Positions 55,187 to 63,625 of a stretch of 64,000 bases of DNA are shown piece after piece; the stretch's first letter is position 1; each line of letters starts with the position of its first letter. The translations under genes were made by a program, and so were the position numbers. Below the pieces are notes generated by a model, which saw only the letters and a list, made by a program, of their open reading frames with translations, was not told where the DNA came from and made no database searches. This DNA comes from Borreliella californiensis. Its GTDB lineage: Bacteria; Spirochaetota; Spirochaetia; Borreliales; Borreliaceae. Location: contig NZ_JACHFB010000002.1 of assembly GCF_014205885.1 (NCBI RefSeq), forward strand, positions 345,965 through 409,964, in the 5' to 3' direction.

Positions 55187-57066
55187 TGGATATTAGAACT
55201 GTACTTAAAGATAATTTTTTACAATATTCATCTTATGTTATTAAAGATCGTGCTATTGCTAGTGTTGTTGATGGGTTTAAACCAGTTCAAAGGAGGATTA
55301 TACATTCTCTTTTTGAAATGCATGATGGCAACTTTCATAAAGTTGCAAATGTTGTTGGTAATACAATGAAATACCATCCTCATGGCGATACATCAATTTA
55401 TGAGGCTCTTGTTAATATTGCTAACAAGGACCTATTTATTGAAAAGCAGGGCAATTTTGGTAATTTGTTTACAGGTGATCCTGCTTCTGCTTCTAGATAT
55501 ATTGAATGTAGGTTAACTCCGTTGGCTTTTGATGTTCTTTACAGCAAAGAGATAACAATTTATGAATCTTCTTATGATGGAAGAAATAATGAACCTTTGC
55601 TTTATCCTGCCAAAATTCCTGTTATTTTAATTCAGGGAAGTGAGGGAATTGCTGTTGGAATGGCAGCTAAAATATTGCCTCACAATTTTAATGAGATTTT
55701 AAATGCAGTAAAGAGCGAGCTTCTTGGAGAGAATTACAATATTTATCCTGATTTTCCAACAGGAGGAATAGTTGATGTTAATGAATATGCTGATGGTAAT
55801 GGTAAAGTTTTAGTTAGAGCTAAAATTGAAACCATAGATGAAAAAACAATTGTAATAAGGGAATTGCCTTTTGGTGAGACTACTGAGAGTTTGATATCTT
55901 CGATTGAGAGAGCAATTAGAAAAAATTATATTAAAGTTTCAAGCATTAATGACTTTACTGCTGAAAATGTGGCCATAGAACTTTCTTTGCCTCGAGGTGT
56001 TTATGCAAGTGAAGTGATTGAAAAGTTGTATCATTATACAAATTGTCAGATATCAATCTCTGTTAATTTATTGTTGCTTAGTGAGAGATATCCTGTTGTC
56101 TATACTATTAAAGATCTTGTCAAGTTTCATGCAGCCCATCTTCAAAAAATTTTAAAGATGGAACTTGAATTGCAAAAAAGTAAGATTCTTGAAAAGATAT
56201 TTTATAAAACACTAGAACAAATTTTTATTGAAAAAAAGATTTATAAGTTTCTTGAAACAATTTCTAAAGAAGAAAATATTGTAAGTATAATATTGTCAGA
56301 GGTTTTAAGGTATAAAGAGTATTTTTCAAGGGAAGTTTTAAAAGAAGATGTTGAAAATTTGCTTAAAATTCCAATTAGAAAAATAAGTCTTTTTGATATT
56401 GATAAGAATTCCAAGGATATTAAAATTTTAAATAAAGAATTAAAGAGTATAAATAGCAATATTTCTTCAATAAGAGGATATTCAATAAACTTTATTGATT
56501 TATTACTTGCAAAGTATTCTAAAGAGCATCCAAGAAAGACTAAAATTTCTTTAATCAAATCAAAGAATGTAAAAGAAATAGCTACAAAAAATATGAAAGT
56601 TTATTTAAACCTGGCAGAAGGTTTTGTAGGAACTAGTCTTTTTGATGGTGAATTTATTGGGAATGCTAGTTATTATGATAAAATATTAGTTTTTAGAGAA
56701 AATAGTTATGTTCTTAAAAATATTGAAGACAAAACATTTATAGATAAAAAGAATGTATGGGCTTTAATTTATGATATAAATAATTCAAAAGAGCAAATAT
56801 TTTCAATAATTTATCTTAATAGACTTGACAATTTTTATTATGTTAAAAGGTTTAAAATAGACAAATTTATTACAGATAAAGTTTATGAATTTTTGGGAGA
56901 AAATGATGAATTTGTCGATTTTTCATTGAGTCCCAAATTTGTAGAATTTTTGACAAATAAAGACATTGTTAAAAGAATTGAAATTGATAATTTTATGGTG
57001 AAGTCAAGAAGCTCTATTGGGAAGCGAATTTCAAGTAATAATTTGAAAAAAGTTAAATTTAAATAA
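55186..57066 (+). CDS. parC: DNA topoisomerase IV subunit A
   Basis: This is the DNA-cleaving subunit. The active-site tyrosine is Y105 in SASRYIECRL, after the winged-helix region KVANVVGNTMKYHPHGDTS. At 626 residues it is short compared with GyrA (about 800): the C-terminal beta-pinwheel is strongly reduced, as the last 130 residues hold only a few blade-like strands and no GyrA box is visible. It is translationally coupled to parE by a TAATG junction. The p13 gene follows after 67 bp with its own leader. Confidence 0.95.
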   Translation: MDIRTVLKDNFLQYSSYVIKDRAIASVVDGFKPVQRRIIHSLFEMHDGNFHKVANVVGNTMKYHPHGDTSIYEALVNIANKDLFIEKQGNFGNLFTGDPASASRYIECRLTPLAFDVLYSKEITIYESSYDGRNNEPLLYPAKIPVILIQGSEGIAVGMAAKILPHNFNEILNAVKSELLGENYNIYPDFPTGGIVDVNEYADGNGKVLVRAKIETIDEKTIVIRELPFGETTESLISSIERAIRKNYIKVSSINDFTAENVAIELSLPRGVYASEVIEKLYHYTNCQISISVNLLLLSERYPVVYTIKDLVKFHAAHLQKILKMELELQKSKILEKIFYKTLEQIFIEKKIYKFLETISKEENIVSIILSEVLRYKEYFSREVLKEDVENLLKIPIRKISLFDIDKNSKDIKILNKELKSINSNISSIRGYSINFIDLLLAKYSKEHPRKTKISLIKSKNVKEIATKNMKVYLNLAEGFVGTSLFDGEFIGNASYYDKILVFRENSYVLKNIEDKTFIDKKNVWALIYDINNSKEQIFSIIYLNRLDNFYYVKRFKIDKFITDKVYEFLGENDEFVDFSLSPKFVEFLTNKDIVKRIEIDNFMVKSRSSIGKRISSNNLKKVKFK

Positions 57067-57133
57067 TTTTAAAAACCTTTTTTTAATTTCATTAATATGC
57101 TACCATAGTACCAGTTTTAATAAAGGGGTTTTT

Positions 57134-57673
57134 ATGAATAAATTTTTAATTTTTGTTTTGGTAACCTTTTGTGTTTTTTCTAGCTTTGCTCAAGCTGATG
57201 ATTCTAAAAGTGGTGCGTTTGGTATGAGTGCTGGAGAAAAACTTTTGGTTTATGAAACTAGCAAGCAAGATCCTATTGTACCATTTTTATTGAACCTATT
57301 TTTAGGGTTTGGAATAGGCTCCTTTGCTCAAGGTGATATTCTAGGAGGTTCTCTTATTCTTGGATTTGATGCGGTTGGTATAGGACTTATACTTACGGGA
57401 GCTTATTTGGATATCAAAGCTCTTGATAATAATGCCAAAAAAGCTGCTTTTCAATGGACTTGGGGTAAGGGAGTTATATTGGCAGGTGTAGTTACTATGG
57501 CTGTGACAAGATTGACAGAAATTATTCTTCCATTTACATTTGCCAATAGTTATAATAGGAAGCTAAAAAATAGCCTTAATGTAGCTTTAGGAGGATTTGA
57601 GCCTAGCTTTGATATTGCTATGAGTCAAGCAAGTGCTCTTGGGTTTGAACTATCTTTCAAGAAAAGCTATTAA
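57134..57673 (+). CDS. p13: P13 outer-membrane channel protein
   Basis: This Borrelia-specific integral outer-membrane protein is known to form channels. The 179-residue precursor has a signal peptide (KFLIFVLVTFCVFSSFA, cleaved near Q20-A21) and several hydrophobic membrane segments (about 52-72, 72-95, 112-140). From the literature as I recall it, the mature 13-kDa protein also loses a C-terminal peptide of about 28 residues to the protease CtpA, which is why the precursor is longer. AAAGGGG precedes the ATG. It follows parC but is probably transcribed separately. Confidence 0.95.
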   Translation: MNKFLIFVLVTFCVFSSFAQADDSKSGAFGMSAGEKLLVYETSKQDPIVPFLLNLFLGFGIGSFAQGDILGGSLILGFDAVGIGLILTGAYLDIKALDNNAKKAAFQWTWGKGVILAGVVTMAVTRLTEIILPFTFANSYNRKLKNSLNVALGGFEPSFDIAMSQASALGFELSFKKSY

Positions 57674-57689
57674 TTTTATTTATTACAGA

Positions 57690-57726
57690 AATGAGTGATT
57701 GCAATTTTGTATTGTGATTGCTCATT
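57690..57726. terminator. Possible hairpin between p13 and smpB
   Basis: AATGAG (57690-57695) pairs with CTCATT (57721-57726). Between them TGATTG and TGATTG can pair through G-U wobbles in RNA, closed by CAAT/ATTG. It lies between convergent p13 and smpB. No strong T tract follows, so termination is only suggested. Confidence 0.4.
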
Positions 57727-57742
57727 GTAATTAAAAGAGCTT

Positions 57743-58195
57743 TTATTTATATTTTATTTCTCTACTAAGATCTTTTTTTATGCTTTTTTGTTTTAGTATT
57801 TCTCTTTTATCATACAATTTTTTTCCTTTACATATTCCAACTTCTACTTTGATTATTGATTTTTTTAAATAAAAACTAATAGGAATTAAAGTATATCCCT
57901 CTTTTTCTTTAAATTTTTTTAGCCTTTGTAATTCCTTTTTTTTGATTAAAAGTTTTCTAGATCTTAATTCATCATGATTAAAGATATTTCCTTCTTTATA
58001 TTTTGATACGTGCAAGTTTTCAAGCCACAATTCTTCTTTTTTTATGCTTGCAAAGCTATTATTAAATGATAATTTTTTTGCCTTTATTGATTTTACTTCA
58101 GTTCCTTTTAGCACTATTCCACAACTTATTTTCTCTTCAATAAAGTAATTAAATTTAGCTTTTTTGTTTTCAAGAATCAAAGTGTTTGTGTTCAA
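57743..58195 (-). CDS. smpB: tmRNA-binding protein SmpB
   Basis: This partner of tmRNA in ribosome rescue has 150 residues: an OB-fold with KFNYFIEEKISCGIVLKGTEVKSIKAKKLSFNNSFASI and LHVSKYKEGN, and the lysine-rich C-terminal tail that enters the mRNA channel (KGKKLYDKREILKQKSIKKDLSREIK). It works with the tmRNA encoded 15 kb away in this window. It starts 11 bp after the upstream PEGA/SUMF1 gene and is probably co-transcribed with it. Confidence 0.97.
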   Translation of the reverse strand: MNTNTLILENKKAKFNYFIEEKISCGIVLKGTEVKSIKAKKLSFNNSFASIKKEELWLENLHVSKYKEGNIFNHDELRSRKLLIKKKELQRLKKFKEKEGYTLIPISFYLKKSIIKVEVGICKGKKLYDKREILKQKSIKKDLSREIKYK

Positions 58196-58206
58196 ATCTA
58201 TTCCTT

Positions 58207-59679
58207 TTATTCCTTTGATACAATCAACCTAAAACCAATGTTTGGAGAACTCCAATTTTTCAAAAAAGAAGCTTTAGTTGATGGATTGAGTAAATTATTA
58301 TTTTGATGAGAGTATGTTCTAATTTCTGTTATCAATGAGTAAAAATTTGAATTTTCGTTATAAAAATCTTTTTCGTTTTTGAATATTGCGATATCATTAA
58401 AGGATGAATTTTGCATTAAATTCCAAAATCCAACTTTTTTTGATATTTCATTAATATTTAATGGGTTTCTATTTGGTTCTTTTTGGTACAATTCCCATTC
58501 TTGTGATATAGGCAGTCTTGCTTTAAACCCGTTGGGAAGTTTTTTAGAGTACCAGTTGGCGTATTCTATTGCTGAGAAATAAGATATTCCCGTGATAGCT
58601 TCATTTAAGCCTATTTGATTAAAATTTTTAAGATAATTTTCATCTACAAGTTGTTCTTTAATTAAATTTTCTTTGTTATTTAATGCCCATTTTGGATTTT
58701 CTTTTAAAAAATCTTGATACTCGTATTTTGTAACATTTTGTTCTTGAATAAGAAATTCTTTTATACTATAGGTAGATTTTAGTGAAATATTTTTAGAATC
58801 TAATGAATCTAATTCATAATTTTGAATTTTTTCGATTTTATTTGAATTTATTTTTTTAAATCCAGGTAATTTTATATTGATTTTTTCATTTTTAGAAATT
58901 AATTGAATATTTTCATTGTCTAAAGTTTTGGTTAATGTTTTAACCCATGGTTCATTTTTTGTTAGCATTTTTAAATCTTTATCTAAATTTTCTAAAAACC
59001 AAAAGATAGCTCTATTTTCTAAATTAAAATTTGTTTTCAAAGAGTTCCATATTTCTTCTTGATTGCTATTGTTTTGGTCTATTGAATATACAACTTTATA
59101 TGAATTTAGAAAATCCTTAAACATTTCGATTGAATTTAAGTAAGGTATGGAATTTTTTAGAAATTTTTTAATGTATTTAGGATGTTCTTTGAGTTCACTA
59201 GATATTAATGAAAATACAGGAATTAGTTTTGTATTTTCGTTAGTATTTTTTATTTTTACCATTATAGAGAGCTCTTTTTGTCTTTGTTTAATAATCTTTT
59301 CAGGATCAACCAGTTCTAAATTTACTTGCAAATTGTAGCTTCCAAAAAATTTGTTGTGAATTTTTATCTTTTGTTCGTATGTTTTAAATCCCATCCTTTT
59401 TGCTCTAATAATTCCTTCAGTGGCATTTATATATTTGTTAAGTGGAGTTCTGCCAATATATTTTTCGTTTAAATATATGTAAGTGTTTGCAATATTGGAA
59501 TTTATTTTTAAATATGCTCCTGGATTTTTAAACTTAGGTATGATTATTAAAATTGATGCTAGACTTAAAAGCAATATTATTGTTGCAAGAAATATGTAAA
59601 CCTTAGGTGCTACTCCTAGAATTGGCTTTAATTTAACTTCAAAAAGCTCAATATTTGAATTCTCGTCAACCTCTTTCAT
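58207..59679 (-). CDS. Membrane protein with PEGA and SUMF1-like domains
   Basis: The 490-residue protein has a short cytoplasmic start, a membrane helix at about 28-48 (YIFLATIILLLSLASILIII), a PEGA-like beta segment at about 55-115 (GAYLKINSNIANTYIYLNEKYIGRTPLNKY), a helical middle, and a C-terminal SUMF1/formylglycine-enzyme-like domain from about 305 (FLIQEQNVTKYEYQDFLKENP, GISYFSAIEYANWYSKKLP, GFKARLPISQEWELYQ, NIGFRLIVSKE). I see no cysteine in it, so the oxidase activity of true FGE is excluded; a binding role is likelier. The ATG lies 7 nt after a strong -10. Confidence 0.8.
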   Translation of the reverse strand: MKEVDENSNIELFEVKLKPILGVAPKVYIFLATIILLLSLASILIIIPKFKNPGAYLKINSNIANTYIYLNEKYIGRTPLNKYINATEGIIRAKRMGFKTYEQKIKIHNKFFGSYNLQVNLELVDPEKIIKQRQKELSIMVKIKNTNENTKLIPVFSLISSELKEHPKYIKKFLKNSIPYLNSIEMFKDFLNSYKVVYSIDQNNSNQEEIWNSLKTNFNLENRAIFWFLENLDKDLKMLTKNEPWVKTLTKTLDNENIQLISKNEKINIKLPGFKKINSNKIEKIQNYELDSLDSKNISLKSTYSIKEFLIQEQNVTKYEYQDFLKENPKWALNNKENLIKEQLVDENYLKNFNQIGLNEAITGISYFSAIEYANWYSKKLPNGFKARLPISQEWELYQKEPNRNPLNINEISKKVGFWNLMQNSSFNDIAIFKNEKDFYNENSNFYSLITEIRTYSHQNNNLLNPSTKASFLKNWSSPNIGFRLIVSKE

Positions 59680-59686
59680 CTTTTAA

Positions 59687-59716
59687 AGTATAGAAAAGTA
59701 TTTAAATAAGTGTCAA
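59687..59716 (-). promoter_or_regulatory. Strong promoter giving a leaderless mRNA for the PEGA/SUMF1 gene
   Basis: On the minus strand TTGACA (59716-59711) and TATACT (59692-59687) are spaced 18 bp. The ATG begins at 59679, seven bases beyond the -10, so the transcript should start at or beside the AUG. No Shine-Dalgarno sequence exists. Confidence 0.7.
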
Positions 59717-59749
59717 TATTTTGTATGATTTAATTCTTGAGGTTAGATT

Positions 59750-60730
59750 ATGTATTTAAGAAGATTGGATAAATTTGCATCTTTTTTGGTACACATTGTT
59801 GAGAAATATTTGACATATAGAAAAAGAAAGAAGTATTTTTGCAAATTAAGGGCTAAGAAACGAGGGTTTTTGCTTAACTTTTTATTTGATTTTATAGCAG
59901 CAGCAATTTTTGTATTAGTGATAAATCAATATTTTGTTCAAGCTTATAAAATACCATCAGGTTCAATGGAAAATGCTCTTCAAATAGGGGATTTTTTATT
60001 TGTAGATAAATTTTCTTATGGTCCTGAGCTTTTGCCAGGGTTATTTAAGATTAATGGTTTTAAAGTCCCAGAAGAATCCGATATTATTATTTTTGAAAAT
60101 CCAGAGTATAAATCAAAGGGTGTTTTTTTTGATATCTTTCAAAGAATACTTTACATGTTAACGTTATCTTTTATTGATCTTGATAGAGATGAATATGGCA
60201 ATCCTAATGTTAGGTTTCTTGTGAAAAGGGGTGTGTTTGCAGATGGTAAAATTGTTAGATTTAATAACGGTAAAGCTTATATTAAAAGAGAGGGCGAGGA
60301 AAATTTTATTTTAGAAGATTCTTATTGGGAATTGGTTGATAAAAATTTTAAAATTAAAAAAATTGTGGCGAATGAGGACTATGGGATTTATGGTGATTTT
60401 GCTATGTTTGTTGCTCTAAGCCAGTTAAATATAAATTTAAGTAGTACTCCCGATTTTTCCTTTTTTGATGTTAGAATGATTGATAGGTTTGAGTTTGAAA
60501 GATTGGAATATAAGTATTTATCTGCTTTTATGCCTTATGTTGATTATTATATGGAAAAAGCTATAATAAGAGATTGTGGAATTTATGTTCCTTATGGATA
60601 TGTTTTGCCAATTGGGGACAACAGAGATAATTCTCATGACGGGCGATTTTTTGGAGTAATCAATAAGAATAAAGTGCTTGGAAGAACCTTGATAATATAT
60701 CTTCCATTTTCTAGAGTAGGGTTTATTTAA
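59750..60730 (+). CDS. lepB: Signal peptidase I (active form)
   Basis: This membrane serine-lysine protease removes signal peptides from exported proteins. One membrane anchor lies at about 43-62. The catalytic serine is S72 in KIPSGSMENAL and the general-base lysine is K159 in RFLVKRGVFADG. The C-terminal box is LPIGDNRDNSHDGRFFG. At 326 residues it is longer than the minimal enzyme, with an insert between the serine and lysine boxes. The next gene, a second family member, starts two bases after its stop. Confidence 0.95.
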   Translation: MYLRRLDKFASFLVHIVEKYLTYRKRKKYFCKLRAKKRGFLLNFLFDFIAAAIFVLVINQYFVQAYKIPSGSMENALQIGDFLFVDKFSYGPELLPGLFKINGFKVPEESDIIIFENPEYKSKGVFFDIFQRILYMLTLSFIDLDRDEYGNPNVRFLVKRGVFADGKIVRFNNGKAYIKREGEENFILEDSYWELVDKNFKIKKIVANEDYGIYGDFAMFVALSQLNINLSSTPDFSFFDVRMIDRFEFERLEYKYLSAFMPYVDYYMEKAIIRDCGIYVPYGYVLPIGDNRDNSHDGRFFGVINKNKVLGRTLIIYLPFSRVGFI

Positions 60731-60731
60731 A

Positions 60732-61373
60732 GTGGCTCCATATTTAACTTTTGAGCAAAGACTTTTGAGGAAAAAGCAAAGGAAAGTTTTTTTAAAATAT
60801 ATTGTAACATTTTTAATGTTAAATTTTTTTTTCACAAAGTTTGTTTTGCAAATTTTTATGATTAAAAGTAATGAGATGTTGCCAACAATAACAAAAAATG
60901 CTAGTTTATTTTTTGTAGCAACACATATGACTTCTTTTTTTATTCCATTGAAAATGAATGATATTGTTCTTTATGAGGATTTTAGGTTAAGTAATAATTT
61001 TTTATTAACTTTAATAAAAGATTTCTTTTTTTTAAATAAAATTTTTAAAAGAGCAAGCTATAAAGTATCAAGAATAGTAGCTGTTCAGGGTGATTCTGTG
61101 TATGTTAGAGGTTTAAATGTTCTGGTAAATAAAAAGGATACAAATTTTTTTTATTTGAATGGCAATTTGGTTAGCTATTATAAGTTGAATAATTTTTTTA
61201 ATACAGATGCAGACGAAGTGATCAAGTGTTTTACTTTAAAAAAAAATGAATTTTTTTTACTAAACGACAATTTAAGTGTTTTAAATGATTCTAGAATATT
61301 TGGACCTATTAATAAAAATGCTATTGTTTCTTTTTTGGCCTTTAAGGTAGTGGACTATAAGATTGTTAAATAA
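60732..61373 (+). CDS. Signal-peptidase-I-like protein lacking catalytic residues
   Basis: This 213-residue protein has the SPase I layout: a membrane anchor at about 21-40, then a motif reading KSNEMLPT where the family has S-x-S-M-x-P-T, so the catalytic serine position is glutamate E48. The lysine box reads [13 protein letters not shown], with S113 at the position of the catalytic lysine. The C-terminal box is degenerate ([17 protein letters not shown]). It is probably inactive as a peptidase and may regulate or assist the adjacent active LepB. It starts at GTG (60732), immediately after lepB, and overlaps the next gene by 11 bp. Confidence 0.85.
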   Translation: MAPYLTFEQRLLRKKQRKVFLKYIVTFLMLNFFFTKFVLQIFMIKSNEMLPTITKNASLFFVATHMTSFFIPLKMNDIVLYEDFRLSNNFLLTLIKDFFFLNKIFKRASYKVSRIVAVQGDSVYVRGLNVLVNKKDTNFFYLNGNLVSYYKLNNFFNTDADEVIKCFTLKKNEFFLLNDNLSVLNDSRIFGPINKNAIVSFLAFKVVDYKIVK

Positions 61374-61794
61374 AATTTTTGTTGATGCTGATTCTTGTAA
61401 TTTTAAGATAGTAAAATTTTTACAAAAATTTATATTACATAATAAATCAGAACTTATTGTAGTTTCTAATAAGTTTTTAAATTTAGAAAAAACAGAAAAT
61501 GTTGCTTTGGAAGTGGTAGACAATGTTGATTCATTTATTTTGGATTCAGCAGATAGGTATAGCCTTGTGATTACTCGAGATATTGTTTTTGCCAAACTTC
61601 TTTTAGATATTGAGGCTAAGGTTATGAATGATGAGGGTCGAATTTTTGATATGAATAATATAAATTATTTATATTTTAGATCTAAGATTAATTTCAATTT
61701 GAAAATTAAGATTAAAAAATATTATGATGGAGATTTTAATAAATCTAGATATGAGAAATTTATAACGAATTTTTATTTTTTATTCTTTAGTTAA
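61363..61794 (+). CDS. YaiI/YqxD family protein (DUF188)
   Basis: This 143-residue cytoplasmic protein has the family pattern [14 protein letters not shown] at the start (compare VDADACP), [28 protein letters not shown] (compare V.T.D..LA..L..KG..V.N..G) and a short C terminus. The fold is PIN/NYN-nuclease-like with conserved acidic residues, but no activity is established. It starts at TTG (61363), overlapping the signal-peptidase-like gene by 11 bp. Its 3' end overlaps the convergent lipoprotein gene by 15 bp. Confidence 0.85.
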   Translation: MLNKIFVDADSCNFKIVKFLQKFILHNKSELIVVSNKFLNLEKTENVALEVVDNVDSFILDSADRYSLVITRDIVFAKLLLDIEAKVMNDEGRIFDMNNINYLYFRSKINFNLKIKIKKYYDGDFNKSRYEKFITNFYFLFFS

Positions 61795-62829
61795 TTTTCT
61801 GTTTTCCAATTTCCACAGACCCTTGCCTTGAGTTAATATGTAAATCGTGTTGTTTGATACGGGAATAATATCATTAAGTCCCGTTTTGCTTAGCTGAGAT
61901 CCGTTATAAGCTCCAGGTTCTACAGATTTTGAGGGTGCTTGTAGATTAAAGATCCCTTCTTTATTTTTTGCAAATTCTGCAAATCCATTATTACTTCCGA
62001 TTAATATTGCATCATTAAATTCTCTTGCAAAGTAGCCACTAAATTCGCCTACTTCGTCTTGATTAAATATTGGTGTTGTGTAATTATTTGCACTTGAGTA
62101 CACTTTAAATTTTGTATCTAAATTATTATAACCACCAGTCATTACTAAAGTTTCAGAAAAACCTCTAATGTTTGTTTTAATGATAGGCATTATTTCCTTG
62201 GCTTGTTGATAGTCTATGTTTGTGTATGTATTGGCATTCATTTGCCATATTTTAAGTGAATTTCCTGTAATTAAGTTGTCTTCATTTGATATTTGATAAA
62301 ATTTGTCATTTTCAGTAGTTTGTGATGGTGTTTTGTCAACTCCTTGTAGATCAAAAATTTTCTCACGATTATTTTTATCTATAGCTAAAATATATGCTTC
62401 TTTTACGCCATCTCTTCCCACAGATTTTAAGAATTTATATGCTTTTAGCGGTTTTTTAAATTTTAATTTCCAGTCTTTTCCATTTAGCTCGCAAACTTCT
62501 AGTTCTTCTTGTTTGTTTTGTGCTAAAAGATAGGTTTTACCAGATATATTTACAATGTCATTTATAAACTCATAAGAATTGCTCAAATCAATTTTTTCAA
62601 TTGTGCCGTTTTCTTTTTTAAATAAATGCATGGCTGCAATGTAGAGAGTTTCTCCTACTAGAGAAATTCCTCTTGGACTTGAACTGCCTAAAATATTGTA
62701 TTCATGTTTTATTTTTTGCAGATTGCCTAATTGGGAAAATATGGATTCGCTTGAGCATGCTAGTAGTAAAAATATTAATAGGTTTAAAATTAATCTTTTT
62801 TTAAAATAGTTTTCATATTTTTGTTTCAT
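61780..62829 (-). CDS. BAM-complex accessory lipoprotein (BB0028-type)
   Basis: The 349-residue protein has a lipoprotein signal peptide ending LLLAC (C25). The mature part is built of beta-strand repeats resembling a propeller ([63 protein letters not shown]). By gene order it corresponds to B31 BB0028, which I recall as a periplasm-facing outer-membrane lipoprotein bound to BamA with BB0324. A BamB-like scaffold role fits the repeat structure. It lies 7 bp downstream of an outer-membrane protein gene. Confidence 0.82.
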   Translation of the reverse strand: MKQKYENYFKKRLILNLLIFLLLACSSESIFSQLGNLQKIKHEYNILGSSSPRGISLVGETLYIAAMHLFKKENGTIEKIDLSNSYEFINDIVNISGKTYLLAQNKQEELEVCELNGKDWKLKFKKPLKAYKFLKSVGRDGVKEAYILAIDKNNREKIFDLQGVDKTPSQTTENDKFYQISNEDNLITGNSLKIWQMNANTYTNIDYQQAKEIMPIIKTNIRGFSETLVMTGGYNNLDTKFKVYSSANNYTTPIFNQDEVGEFSGYFAREFNDAILIGSNNGFAEFAKNKEGIFNLQAPSKSVEPGAYNGSQLSKTGLNDIIPVSNNTIYILTQGKGLWKLENRKLTKE

Positions 62830-62836
62830 TTTTATC

Positions 62837-63475
62837 CTACAATTTATTTACATTCACTGTAACTGATAATGATATAAGTGCAAAATGTGCCATTTTAGCA
62901 GAATTTCCAAATTCAAACATCATCCACCAAGATGCTGTTGCTCCAAAAGCCCATTTATAGTTAAAGTTCCATAAAATTCCAGATCCAAAAGAGATTGTAG
63001 GGAGTGCATCAAAAGTTCTTAAATTTGTAATATTATTGTTTCTATCTCCATATGTATTAAGAGAAAACCCTATATTTGTGAAAACTGGAATTTGAAATAA
63101 TTCTCCTATATCAAATATGTAATTTAATGAAAATGTAATAGGTACACTATAAAAAATTTTACCCACGCTTGAATCTGGATTTAATATGTTAAAAGAATGG
63201 TTAATATCAAAGTTAAACATATATCTTAGTTCGAGTCCAATTGCCAAATTGTTTAAAATATGGTACTGATATTTTATTGCCCCAATACCTCCTGGATATA
63301 AATTAGTGGGATAAGCTTTTGATAAGTCGTTGTAAAAAATAGGAACTCCAACGCTTAAATCTATTCCTAAAGTGGAGTTTGTATGCCTATCAATATTGAC
63401 TGCGGCCGCAATTTTTTTTATGTTTACACCAATTAGCAAAACTGCAATTAGTGTTATAAAAAGATACTTTTTCAT
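62837..63475 (-). CDS. Predicted outer-membrane beta-barrel protein
   Basis: The 212-residue protein has a signal peptide (YLFITLIAVLLIGVNIKKIAAA) and a mature part of alternating amphipathic strands with Gly/aromatic turns, for example LGIDLSVGVPIFYND, LAIGLELRYMFNFDI and WAFGATASWWMMFEFG. It ends in a beta strand (LISLSVTVNVNKL), although without the usual terminal aromatic residue. An eight-strand barrel of the OmpA/Omp25 kind is plausible. A good promoter lies upstream. It is followed by the BAM lipoprotein gene. By order it matches B31 BB0027. Confidence 0.78.
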   Translation of the reverse strand: MKKYLFITLIAVLLIGVNIKKIAAAVNIDRHTNSTLGIDLSVGVPIFYNDLSKAYPTNLYPGGIGAIKYQYHILNNLAIGLELRYMFNFDINHSFNILNPDSSVGKIFYSVPITFSLNYIFDIGELFQIPVFTNIGFSLNTYGDRNNNITNLRTFDALPTISFGSGILWNFNYKWAFGATASWWMMFEFGNSAKMAHFALISLSVTVNVNKL

Positions 63476-63510
63476 TATTCTCCATTCTTTTAAAATTATT
63501 ATTCTTGTTT

Positions 63511-63539
63511 ATTATAGTTGAAAATAAATTTAATTACAA
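63511..63539 (-). promoter_or_regulatory. Promoter of the outer-membrane protein gene
   Basis: On the minus strand TTGTAA (63539-63534) and a perfect TATAAT (63516-63511) are spaced 17 bp, with GGAG just before the ATG at 63475. Confidence 0.7.
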
Positions 63540-63583
63540 TTTGAAATTTGGTCATTTGGCTTTCCTTATATTGACAATCTAAG

Positions 63584-63589
63584 TATAAT
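63584..63589 (+). promoter_or_regulatory. -10 element for folD
   Basis: A perfect TATAAT lies 37 bp before the folD TTG start. The -35 at 17-18 bp spacing is poor; a TTGACA at 63571-63576 is too close to pair with it. Confidence 0.5.
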
Positions 63590-63625
63590 ATTAAGGTAAT
63601 CTTGTTGGGTTTTAAGGGGTATGTT

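Noticed and set aside
63571..63576. TTGACA as -35 for folD
   Set aside because: Only 7 bp from the TATAAT, and no good -10 at 17-18 bp.
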